Shown: one piece after another, positions 1-9,497 of the stretch
Position numbering within the stretch: position 1 is the stretch's first letter
Layout: the number at the start of each line of letters is the position of its first letter
Origin: Thereva unica
Lineage: Eukaryota > Arthropoda > Insecta > Diptera > Therevidae
DNA length: 64,000 nt
NCBI GenBank assembly: GCA_949987705.1
Contig: OX465281.1
Span: 99,976,326-100,040,325, forward strand
Reading direction: 5' to 3'
Notes under the pieces: model-generated
Seen by the model: the letters and a program-made list of their open reading frames with translations, nothing else
Databases searched by the model: none
Told to the model about the DNA's origin: nothing
Translations under genes and position numbers: made by a program

Positions 1-525
1 TGTTACGCTCTTTTTACAGTACACCGCCCTACAAAGTCATCTTTTCCGTAGGGTATCTTATAAAGCGTGCGATGCAATCGTATCTTGAATTAGCAAATTC
101 GATATCTGTCTTTATCGACGTTTTTCACCGAGTGATTTTAGAACACCGAGAGCACGATGATAATGCCTTGCACTTGATTATAGGAAATTCAACTGCGATA
201 TATCACTTCCACCTTTACGATAAACACGCATTTTAAATTAACACATCTACGAAACTTGTAAAAATTGTTGACCGCCATTTTCTTACTCGGTTTGTTATAC
301 GATATGCCATTCACATTTTGGTTCATTCTATCTGTTCCACCATGTAATGATTGTAACGACTACGTGCAAGAGGATGTGGTATATGTATCTATTTTACGTC
401 TTGCTTCACTAGAATACCTTAGGACATTAAACATTGGCTGAATACCGTATATACGGTAGTATAAGGTAACATCAGAACTGTAAGAATCGAGTTATTCCAT
501 TTGGTGAAGTTGATATTTACCGTTT

Positions 526-1040
526 ATGCTGCGTACACACCGGCCCAACGAAGGCCAACAACGACATTCGACGTTGGCTACCGAACGTTCGTTCGCGTTC
601 GGAGATGCGTCCGTAAGCATTTGTTGGTTTAGCAAACGTTCGTTGGGACGGGTATTCGGTTTAACTGCATCGAAGGGTGGAATGGACGACGACAAAGAAA
701 TCATTATTTCTAGCTTCATATACCTTAACGAAACATGCTTCAATTTAATTTTCCTAAAGGCCACTAAAAATATCTTTTCTATAAAATGCAACAAAATCTA
801 TAAACGTCAAACTCTTAAAATTTCGGCCTTCGACCCTGTCAATCGTTGGTTAAACTTCAATGCCCGTCCACACCACATTCGCTCAAATGGCTTGTTTCCT
901 TTGATGTTACCGCCACGCTACGGGTTGCAAGCGAACGCCAACGAATCTTCGTTGGCTTTCGCTAAACCGTCCACACAGAACCAACGAACTTCAGCGAATC
1001 CCATTCGTTGGCCTTCGTTGGCCCGGTGTGTACGCGGCAT
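526..1040. mobile_element. MITE, about 515 bp, unclassified superfamily
   Basis: The two ends are inverted copies. Read inward, both start ATGCYGCGTACACACC and continue for about 30 bp with GGCCAACGAAGGCCAAC-like sequence. The subterminal DNA is richer in GC than its surroundings and repeats TTCGTTGG motifs. No transposase domain is visible, and the open frames across it on both strands look like by-products of composition. If the outer AT belongs to the target, the duplication is AT; otherwise AT is part of the repeat. I cannot assign a superfamily. Confidence 0.75.
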
Positions 1041-1099
1041 GGAGAATCGTTTCAAATATTGGCTAACCAAATGTAATTGAATTTGTCAATTGTGTTTCG

Positions 1100-2490
1100 A
1101 TTTCAATGAAAGCGGCTATTTAGGGTTTGTATTGTTTGTGTTAGGGTATTTAGAATTTGTGATCAAAACTTTTAAATTCAATATGACGGGGCAAATAAGG
1201 CGGACGAATCTTGCCAATTGTGTTCCGATACAAATAAAAGTGGGGATGTAATGGTTTTAAAGGCCGAAAATTACGAATTTATGATAAAAACTTATAAATT
1301 CAAAATGGTCGAAAAGTTTGCCAATTGTATTTTGATTCCAATGATACATCGGTATATGAGGGCTTTTAAGAGGTAGCAAATGACGAATTTATGATCACAA
1401 TTTATAAATTCAAAATAGGACCAAGAATTGGAAATCACATCCTAGCTCAAAATGGAGAAACATTAAACATAGGGCATTTTCACAAACGCAAGATTGCCGC
1501 AACATTGCACAATTCAGCAATTGGAAGTCTGTAGCTGTAGGTACTCTGCTGTATTGAGGCAGTCTTGCGTTTATAAAAATGCCCATAGTGTGTCCTGAAG
1601 TTCTTAAGTAATTGGTTAAAAATTGGTCAACAAGGTTTTTCAAATTTTGTTTTTAATGGTTTTATTTAGCTTAACCTCGGATATTTGTTTGTTTGTTCCT
1701 TCGGTTCAAAACTTGCGACAGCCTTTTCAAATACTTCTGCTTAAACGATTCTTATGAAACTTTGCACACACATTAAGTTGCAGTGAGAATGCAATCTGAC
1801 GATTCTGTAAAAAAAAACAAGATGGCGTACGTATTTTCCAATAGATTGGGTTTCGACTCCATTGAAAATCGGCATCGGGAGGTTTTTAGGCTCACAAATT
1901 ACGATTCTGTGGTCAAAATCAGGGAGACAATACAAGGAGTACAAATTCCGTGTTGTCAATTTTCGTGTGATTAATGAGGGCGTCACAGTCTCATGTACCA
2001 CAAAAAAAATTTGGCCGATTATATTCATCGGGTTTCAAGGCCAAGTCCATTAACTATGAAGATATTTTATGTTTACGCCTAACTTGCAAAATCAGCTTCT
2101 AAATTTGATTTATATCGATGCGATTTTTCGTATTTAACCAATTTATGAATTTTTCAATGAACTTTTTTGCATTGCTCCATTTAATTTTGAAGAAATCGTC
2201 GAGGTGGGTAAAATTCAGCTAACTTCATGTGGGGCACGTCAGCTTTAGGCGACATCTGTGGCCAAAAATGAACTAGAAGTTTGGTTTCTGCTACCCCTAC
2301 ATTTCCGGTTATTTTCCCCATAAGAGTTTTAATTTCTTGTATAGTCTCCCTGGTCAAAATTATAAAATTCAAAATGGCGGATGAATTTTGGAGATGTGTT
2401 CTGAATCCATTGAAAATCGGTATCGGGAGGTTTAAGGGCCACAAATGACGATTCTGTGGTCAAAATTTGAAAATTCAAAATGGCACCTAT
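1100..2490. repeat. Diverged tandem/dispersed repeat of about 110-130 bp
   Basis: A degenerate module recurs several times: TTATAAATTCAAAATGG, then CCAATTGTGTTCCGATTCC-like sequence, then a GGTTTTTAAGGG stretch, then ACGAATTTATGATCAAAA. Clear units lie near 1140-1435, 1855-1930 and 2360-2490, and relatives lie at 41.88-42.11 kb and 48.24-48.31 kb. No coding potential is visible. It ends where helicase coding sequence begins, so it may be non-coding sequence of the same Helitron, but that is inference. Confidence 0.55.
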
Positions 2491-2901
2491 GTTTAAACAG
2501 CCCGAGCACTTTGAACCAGCCACGCATCTCTGGCATTTATTCACGCTTTATGAGCTGACTGAGAACATGCGACAACACGGAAACAATGCCTTCATTGATG
2601 TGTTAAATGCAGTGCGAACTGACATCTGAGCGTTTTAGTGTACTTATGGGAAGAGTTTTTCAAAATAAAGTTGGTGAGTTCGCTATAGAAAAGGCGTTAA
2701 GACTATACCCAACCAACCAACAGCTCCACAATAACAACAATGCGGCACTTAATTCGTCCCGAAACAAAAGTGCCCGTATATTCAATATCAAAGTCCAGAC
2801 CAGCTGGTAGATGCCTCACGAAATATGGACAACGTTAATATAACCGATATCATATCAGCAGATATTAATAAGACAGGTGGTTTACCACAAGTACTTGAAT
2901 T
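2491..2901 (+). pseudogene. PIF1-like (Helitron-type) helicase fragment, upstream part
   Basis: The translation contains HLWHLFTLYELTENMRQ and, further on, GEFAIEKALRLYPTN, DQLVDASRNMDN and ADINKTGGLPQ. These are the order and wording of the middle of PIF1-family helicases carried by Helitrons and related TEs: the walk from the Arg-rich motif III/IV region to the nucleotide-binding sensor region. The frame is broken by stops after NAVRTDI and by a shift near 2800, so this is a pseudogene. It stops abruptly at 2901, where a foldback element begins, and resumes at 4411. Helitron helicases unwind DNA during rolling-circle transposition; this copy lacks the Rep domain and motif I. Confidence 0.8.
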
Positions 2902-4410
2902 CACTAGTTTACAAATTTTTGCTTAATTGCGTGTAGCTAATAAGAAAAGTGTTTTTAGCTTAATTTGAGGTCGCTGAAAACGAAAATGACACTTATTTAT
3001 TTTTCCAAAGAACCGTTTTCGAGATATTAGCAAAAAACATGTTTTCCGGCTTTCTTCCTAGGTATGGCTAAAAATCTCTAGAATAATAGATCTAACCAAT
3101 CTAAAAAATTTACTAATCGAAAGGTTCCTCTCTTCCCATTACGACGATGTATTGCTTGTGTCAATTGGAGTAGTATTTTTTGAGTGTGAGGCCCTGAAAG
3201 TCGGAAAAAGTGAATTTTTTAAGCATTTTGGAAAATTACACATGTTTATTTGTTGTATTAAGTTATTCCAAAAATTTATTTAAATATGTCAATCATTGAG
3301 GGTGAAAGATAATTTTGTTGCGAAGATATAAAGCCTAACTTAAGCCCAATCGGACAAAAAATACAGGCGATATGACTAAAAATATAATGGCGCACAATTT
3401 CAGCTGTTTACATACTCAAACTTTAGATCGCAAATATCCTAGAAATTCATTGGGGTTGTGTCTTTAACTTTTCATGATTTTTCAGAAAAAACTAGAAAGA
3501 GGTCAGTAAGGTAGTTTTTTAGTGTGGTATTGTAGTTTTCTTTTTAATTTCGACCGCGCATAACACCAGCGAACCCGGGGAAAATGCGCAAGCACTCCGG
3601 AAACAGAAAATCCAAAACTGGAGCTTATGAACCAAATGACCCTAAACGATCTATGGCGAGCTCTCAATTTATCAAAAGAAAATTCTGAATTGCTCGCCTC
3701 TCGTTTACAAGAACGTGGGTATTTGGAATCAGAGACACGAGTCACGTATTACCGAAAACGTAGCAAGAAGTTTGAACAATATTTTTCGAAAACAAAAGAC
3801 AAAAAGTTCTCTTGACATTTTTTCGAAAACTTAACCTTTCGAAGTTAATCAAGGTCAAAGTTTGCAAAAATCTCTTTTTGACCAAAAAGTCATTCAAAAA
3901 CTATTTTTTTTTTTTCAAAAATTATATTTTCTAGGCAATCTAGATTTTCCCTACAAAATATAATTTTCGTCCGATTTGGCTCAAGTTAGGCTTTATATCT
4001 TCGCAATAAAATTATCTTTCACCCTCAATGATTGACATATTTAAATAAATTTTTGGAATAACTTAATACAACAAATAAACATGTGTAATTTTCCAAAATG
4101 CTTAAAAAATTCACTTTTTTCGACTTTCAGCGCCTCACACTCAAAAAATACTACTCCAATTGACAGAAGCAATACATCGTCGTAATGGGAAGAGAGGAAC
4201 CTTTCGATTAGTAAAATTTTTAGATTGGTTAGATGTATTGTTCTAGAGATTTTCAGCCATAACTGGGAAGAAAGCCGGGAAACATGTCTTTTGCTAATAT
4301 CTCGAAAACGGTTCTTTGGCAAAATAAATGAGTGTCATTTTCGTTTTCAGCGACCTCAAATTAAGCTATAAAACACTTGCTACGAGGTACATTTTTGGTG
4401 TAAACTAGTG
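2902..4410. mobile_element. Foldback element with CACTAG termini, inserted in the helicase
   Basis: Arms 2902-3365 and 3955-4410 are inverted copies with high identity, separated by a spacer of about 590 bp. Both ends read CACTAGTTTACA inward. The flanks are helicase codons. Deleting the element together with one copy of a TT dinucleotide restores GAA TTA TTC GTA in frame, so the target duplication appears to be 2 bp (TT). CACTA-like termini with a short duplication resemble EnSpm/CACTA elements, but no CACTA transposase is present, so the superfamily is inferred. The spacer carries a small coding fragment at 3627-3815. Confidence 0.8.
3627..3815 (+). pseudogene. Coding fragment inside the foldback spacer
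   Basis: A 62-codon frame reads LNDLWRALNLSKENSELLASR and continues into LQERGYLESETRVTYYRKRS before a stop. From memory, this SK-x-SELLASRL-x-E pattern followed by YR-x-R occurs in many uncharacterised, TE-linked arthropod proteins. I do not know its function. It is only a short piece, starts with no obvious upstream exon, and lies entirely between the arms of the foldback. It is either captured sequence or the last remnant of the element's own gene. Confidence 0.45.
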
Positions 4411-4817
4411 TTATTCGTAGGAGCCAAAGTTATGCTACGAGCTAACGTTGACGTCTCGAAAGTGTTGGTGAACGGCATTATCGGCTACAAGGGACGGCGT
4501 ACACCTTATCCAACCTAAAACCATACAATTTCCAGCAAAGTTTAATTATGGAACAGCCGAGAGATGGATGTTGCCAATAATTTTGTCATGGGCCTCCACT
4601 GTCCATAAAATGCATGGTCGTACTGTTGACCATGCGTAGTGTATTTGGTTGGACTGTTTGAGGAAGGCCAGGGTATGTAGCATTGAGTCGAATAAGGGCT
4701 ATGAATTGAGGAGCTTTATGATGAAATTAACAGGTAAGAGGCCGTGCAATAAAGATGCAATGAAAGAGTTGGAAATTATGAGGAGTTTGCATAATGATAC
4801 GAGCCAAAAATCAAACT
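4411..4817 (+). pseudogene. PIF1-like helicase fragment, C-terminal part
   Basis: The frame interrupted at 2901 continues here with LFVGAKVMLRANVDVSKVLV, then FPAKFNYGTAERWMLPIILSW, ASTVHKMHGRTVDHA and FEEGQGYVALSRIKGYE. The last two are the conserved motif V/VI region of PIF1-family helicases (HKMQG-T-DHA and GQ-YVALSR). It ends with KLTGKRPCNKDAMKELEIMR and a stop near 4817. Some internal stops and shifts are present. Together with 2491-2901 it forms the C-terminal half of one helicase relic. Confidence 0.85.
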
Positions 4818-5984
4818 AAAAACTAGAAAATATAAAAATTGGTAAAACAAAACTTAAGTTAAATTTTAGGTTAAATGGACCTCAGAATCTCAAGAAGGAT
4901 CATGCTTGTGTTCTAATTATTTTCTAGTTTTTAGTACAGCTTATGATTTAAAATAAAACATTTAACGTAAAAGTTTTTTACCTCCTTTTTTATTGTTTTT
5001 TTCCTACATTTTTAATGCCAACAAAAAAAAAACGATTTCTTTCATACCATTGTAGACGTATTCACGTCATTTGTCCATATCCGCGATACAGACACCCGCT
5101 ATTTTCAAATCAGGAGGCGTAGGCTCAAGCAAATTTGAAAGGATGATGCAACACTGCTTTTATATATTTTGCCCTCCCATCGTCAGCTGCAATTTGTTGC
5201 TCTTCATCTTCTTCTACACCAGCATAGACCACAATTAGACATATTCTGTCTTTTTGATAATGTTTTTATAGTTCTTTCTTCACCTTCATTTGCAGTATCA
5301 TCATCTGACAAATATTCCTCATTCAGTGGCTCTAAATATATTATTTCGAATAGCTCCTGTTCGTCTGCCATACATTCGAGGTGTTCAATGAGCTCAGCAG
5401 TAGGCAAAACATCACTAAAATGTTTTTTAAACTATTAACTTTATATATTAGTGACCAACGTTACATAAATGTAACGCCGCCAAATATCTCCAAACCAAAC
5501 CCCAAGATAACAAATCATTCATTTTTTTATTTGACAAAAGTTCTAATCACAACGATTAATAACGCAGCACCAAAAATTGAAATAAAAGTAATTATTTACT
5601 CTCTAAAAATAAACCAGTGAAAATTTTGCTGGTTCAACCACGCGGAGTAAAACAACGATAGTGGGTAGTGGGTTTTAGTTTAGTACAAAGTTGACCTTCA
5701 ACGATCCTTTGGTGTAGCGGGCTTAAGAACACAATTGGCGATGAAACATAAACCAGCTTGAATTTAACGTCGAAATATATTGAAAATTAATAAAACGCAT
5801 CAAAAGATAAATTTTTACATACTGCTTGAGTATATAATAGTCAATTATATCTATTTTAGGAATTGTATTTAGTAGTTTTACATGTAGTCGGCGAAGGCAA
5901 TAGTCACGAAAGGTAAGCGCGCGTTACAAAAATTGAAGTGGACGATAAAAAGAAAAAAGGCATATAACCTCAGCAATAATATTG
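4818..5984. other. AT-rich non-coding stretch
   Basis: This follows the helicase stop. It is A/T-rich with poly-T and poly-A runs around 4980-5040. The only candidate coding segment is a weak minus-strand frame at 5204-5371, listed separately. I see no RNA gene, no terminal repeats and no clear Helitron 3' hairpin. Confidence 0.5.
5204..5371 (-). pseudogene. Possible N-terminal fragment of a HARBI1-like transposase
   Basis: The minus-strand frame begins MADEQELFEIIYLEP and is acidic (LSDDDTANEGEE). Many HARBI1-like transposases start with an MAD-x-ELFE-like segment, which is the only basis for this call. No DDE motif or helix-turn-helix follows. A chance open frame is a real alternative. Confidence 0.2.
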
Positions 5985-6935
5985 AAGAGTTTGCCAAGTT
6001 CTCGTATTCATTAATCTGCTCTCAATCCCTCCAATCTACTTCATAATTTTGCCGATGACGGTGTCCTGCGTTACTCATACCCCTCCGGCAACATAGGACA
6101 AGCAAGTGCCAGACCTTGTCCCTTAGAACGTAAACTCATGTCCAACTTTCTTAACGCGGACATTAAATTCATTCTTGATTGGGGCCGCAAGAACCGTGTC
6201 AGGTTCAACGAAACCAAGTAACCCCATTTCAGTGGGCAAGGATAATATAACAGCTGATCCATATTTTACGATCCTCGGCGTGACTTGATCCAACGATCTG
6301 CGATGGAATAATCACATACTTCAAGTCACCAAACAAGCGTATCAATGCCTCGGCTTCCTTAAAAGATGCAAATTTCTCCTTCATCCAGCTGCCTTGGCTA
6401 CAATCTACAAATCCTACATTCGGCCCCGCCTTGAATACAACTACCTTGGCTTGGCTAGACAAGGTGCAAAACCGCACGCGCCATCAAACTCATTGGCGAA
6501 AGCACCCTTTGCTCCTTCATCGATCTTTTCAGCCACCATAGGAATGTAGCAGCGCTCAGCAAATTTTACCGCTATTATCCACTGAAATCAAAAACCTCCA
6601 CACGGCAATTTTTTTGCCGCAACACAAGACTAGCCAACTCACCCCTTCACCCTATAGCCCTCCCGTTCACGCACATTACGGTTAAGCAGTTCGTTTATAA
6701 ATAGAACAACTCGAATGTGGAACTCTCTTCCGCAGTCGGTGTTTCCGAGCTCATATAACATCTCAGAATTCAAACCCAAGGTTCGCCGACATCTACTCAT
6801 GCACCCTCCAGACTCCTAACCTATACTATCCCATCTATTCTTCAGATCAAGCTTACTACTATACATTGCACCATGACTCACTAGTAGGGTGACTCCTAAG
6901 CTTCATCTTACCACAAAAAAAAAAAAAAACAAAAA
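5985..6935 (+). mobile_element. 5'-truncated LINE, Jockey/CR1-like, with poly-A tail
   Basis: The translation starts inside reverse transcriptase at the catalytic box (NFADDGVLRY, the F/YADD motif). It continues with DWGRKNRVRFNETK, DLRWNNHILQVTKQAYQCLG, TIYKSYIRPRLEYNYLG and the C-terminal INRTTRMWNSLPQSVFP-SYN segment. The frame is broken several times. The copy ends in a long A-rich tract at about 6913-6940, as expected for target-primed reverse transcription. Relatives with the same C-terminal wording lie at 27.7-28.7, 56.0, 57.5 and 58.9-59.8 kb, so this is an active-in-the-past family in this genome. Confidence 0.8.
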
Positions 6936-6940
6936 AAAAG

Positions 6941-8479
6941 TAAATAACAATATTAATGGTTCAAATTGAAGCAAAGTATTTTTCAGATAATCAATTCTGA
7001 TGGTATTTTGTAAAGTTGACTGTGTGCCAAGTACTAGAAGCAACAAAAATCGGTCAGCTATAGCACCAACATTCTTTAGTAAGTATATTAGTATAAGAGC
7101 TAACAACTTCGAGAAAAAGTGGGTTTTAGATCGGCTAATGCTCTGATATTTACTTTCTTATTGAAGGTAGGTACAGATGCGATACGCGTTCTGCGGATGT
7201 CTTTTGCAGCAGAGATGAAGAATTGTGCATTTTAAAATCATTTTAAGGCAAAAATTTTTTACCCAAAATTTTCTAAGTATTTTTGAAAGTAGGTATAAAT
7301 TTATAGTTGCCAGACAGTTCTGCCGTTGCTAACACCAATTTTAGTAATAAACAAATTATAATTTTTAAATCTTTTTAGCATAGTTGAAATGTTAATATGA
7401 TATAGTCCTGTAGTGAAAGAATATTACATAAATTTGCCAGACATAAATTGCTTCGTTTAATTAGGAGCCAGACAAATTTTAAGCCTCGATAGGTGAATTG
7501 AAAGAGTGAGAAACTCGGTAGATCATTGATATTGTACTATATTTGACCAGTATTTTATGCATTCAATAAAAGCTTATGATCATATAATGCGAAAAAACTC
7601 GCAGCATAATTTCAATTGGACCTAATAAAAAAGAAAGATTACGACTAAGGAGAATTCATTATAGTGTGAAGAGCATGAAGAAGCACCCAGTGGGAAATTG
7701 AAGGAGCTATGCTTAGGTTACTTGGAAGTGCTTCCCTTACGCATATCTATCAATATCTTGTTTAGCATTGTGTAACAGTGTTGCTAGGTTGGATGCCCGA
7801 AGAAGCCAACCTTAGTTCCACCTACAAAAAAAGACAAAAATTTGTACAAACAAAAAAAATACCCAGCCAAAACCAATATAATAACTAACCATCCAGGTGG
7901 TACCCCCGGCCTCAAGAGAAGGGGTGTTGAGAACCTGGGGATACCACCTAAAATAATGCATCACCAGCAGCATGGACGAGAGCGTCTCCCATCGGGATGG
8001 AAATGGAGTGCTTATCTGAAACGAGTAGAGCCCCTGAAAATTAATTCCGGAGAGCAAGACATCGCTCGCCACTAAGTCATTAGCCCGTTAACCTTTCATA
8101 TTATTTCCCTTCATTCTGAAACAAAAACTTTTAAACGCAAACTCAAATCTCCTCAAAACAAAAATCCTTTTTGGGGTTATCTTTAATGAAACATCATCAA
8201 CTCTACAAACTCTACATCCAGTTAGGCAACACAATGCAATATCTTTAACATGGCTTACATTATTTAGTTATTTAAGACGACTTAGGGAGTGGATGATTAT
8301 ATGGGACTACTCCCTAGTATTAGTTATTAATTACGCACAAACCCACAAAAAAAAAATAAGAGAGTGCACCCGCCCTGGTACCAGTACGCGTTTACCCCTG
8401 TGGGACAAAAAAGGAAAACAAATGTGATTTCACAACAAAAATCACCCAAAACCCTGGAGTCGCTCACATAAAAAAATTG
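6941..8479. other. Non-coding stretch, no confident feature
   Basis: Between the LINE tail and the first gypsy element. A/T-rich to about 7800, then a segment with mixed composition. A poly-A-like tract near 8345 could be the tail of another LINE 3' fragment, because the frame before it contains a KTFKRKLKS-like basic segment, but I cannot support that call. I see no RNA gene or inverted repeat. Confidence 0.4.
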
Positions 8480-8514
8480 CCCCCTCCTTAAGACTGTTCG
8501 TCCCGAACAGTTGT

Positions 8515-8865
8515 CCATCCTGGATCCGGCTGATGATATGGGCACAGCCTGTCTATGTGAACTATCTTCTTCTTTGCTTTGGGTCCTTGTTGAATCCTGT
8601 AGACAACATCGTGGATCCGTGTTAGGATTTTATAGGGTCCCTCCCACTGGCGCTGAAGTTTCGGGGACTTGCCTTTTCGTCGTCGAGGGTTGAACAGCCA
8701 AACGAGGTCACCTTCCTTGTACCCACTACTGTTCGCTCAGAGGTCGTACCTTGGTTTCAACCTATCACTGGCCGTCTTAGGATTCTCCCTTCCGATTTTC
8801 TCAACTGAGGTCCCAACGTTGTATTGTCGAGTTTCTTCTTTCGCTCTGAATCGAGGACCCTTACT
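8515..8865 (-). pseudogene. Integrase C-terminal region (gypsy relic 1)
   Basis: The minus-strand frame gives GYKEGDLVWLFNPRRRKG, QWEGPYKILTRIHDVVYRI and HIDRLCPYHQPDPG. This is the usual GPY/F-type C-terminal DNA-binding module of Ty3/gypsy integrases: GD-VWL, then WEGPY, then the HIDRL-PY tail. A TGA stop sits in the frame just upstream of GYKEG, and the upstream part (RFRAKEETRQ) is read without the catalytic core. The purine tract follows about 25 bp past the stop. Confidence 0.8.
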
Positions 8866-9494
8866 TACTTATTCGTAACATCCTCCCGCATATGAAGCCA
8901 ATAGAATCTCTCCTTTACTTTTGCCAGAGTTTTGTTGACTCCCAAATGTCCTCCTGACGGGCTATTATGACACTCCTCGAGAATATCTGTTATTCCAGCA
9001 CGATGGACTAGCACCTGCATTCGATGAGAGGTACCATCAGCTGTTTCCCATTTGCGCTTCAATACTCCTCCTTCGATATGCAATGAATCCCATTGGGCCC
9101 AATAGCTCTTCAGGATTTCGCTTCTCTCTGCGATGTCTTTCCATTGGGGCTTCTCCTCGTGTTCTTTCCATGACAAAATCGCAGAAATGTCCGGGTCATC
9201 GCGTTGCGCATCTCGAATTCCCTGGTCCTTGTATTTTACGCTTGGCTCAGCAGTCATCTTTTGACACTTTTCCTCAATACACCAACGATCTTTAAAACCT
9301 GGTTCGCATGGTCGCCGGGACAGTGCAGTATCCATTGGAATTCCCCTGTTGCGATGTTTCATCATTCCTTCTCCAATGTCCAATAGTATTCCGTGTGTTC
9401 TCATAAAGTCCAAGCCGAGAATACACTCGTCTACTATGTCAGCTACCAGGAACGCATGTGTAAACTTCATGTCGTCAAGCACCACATCCATCAT
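8865..9494 (-). pseudogene. Protease C-terminus joined to integrase N-terminal zinc domain
   Basis: A 209-codon minus-strand frame. It starts with a protease C-terminal segment (ECILGLDFMRTHG, the ILG motif). Without any RT or RNase H sequence it passes to an integrase N-terminal region with HHCC-type residues (ECHNSPSGGHLGVNKT, RFYWLHMREDV). It ends where the zinc domain should continue into the DDE core. The ORF is in the same frame as the gag-protease ORF above it and is separated from it only by a TAG stop at 9498-9500. The junction implies a large internal deletion of pol. Confidence 0.8.
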
Positions 9495-9497
9495 TGT

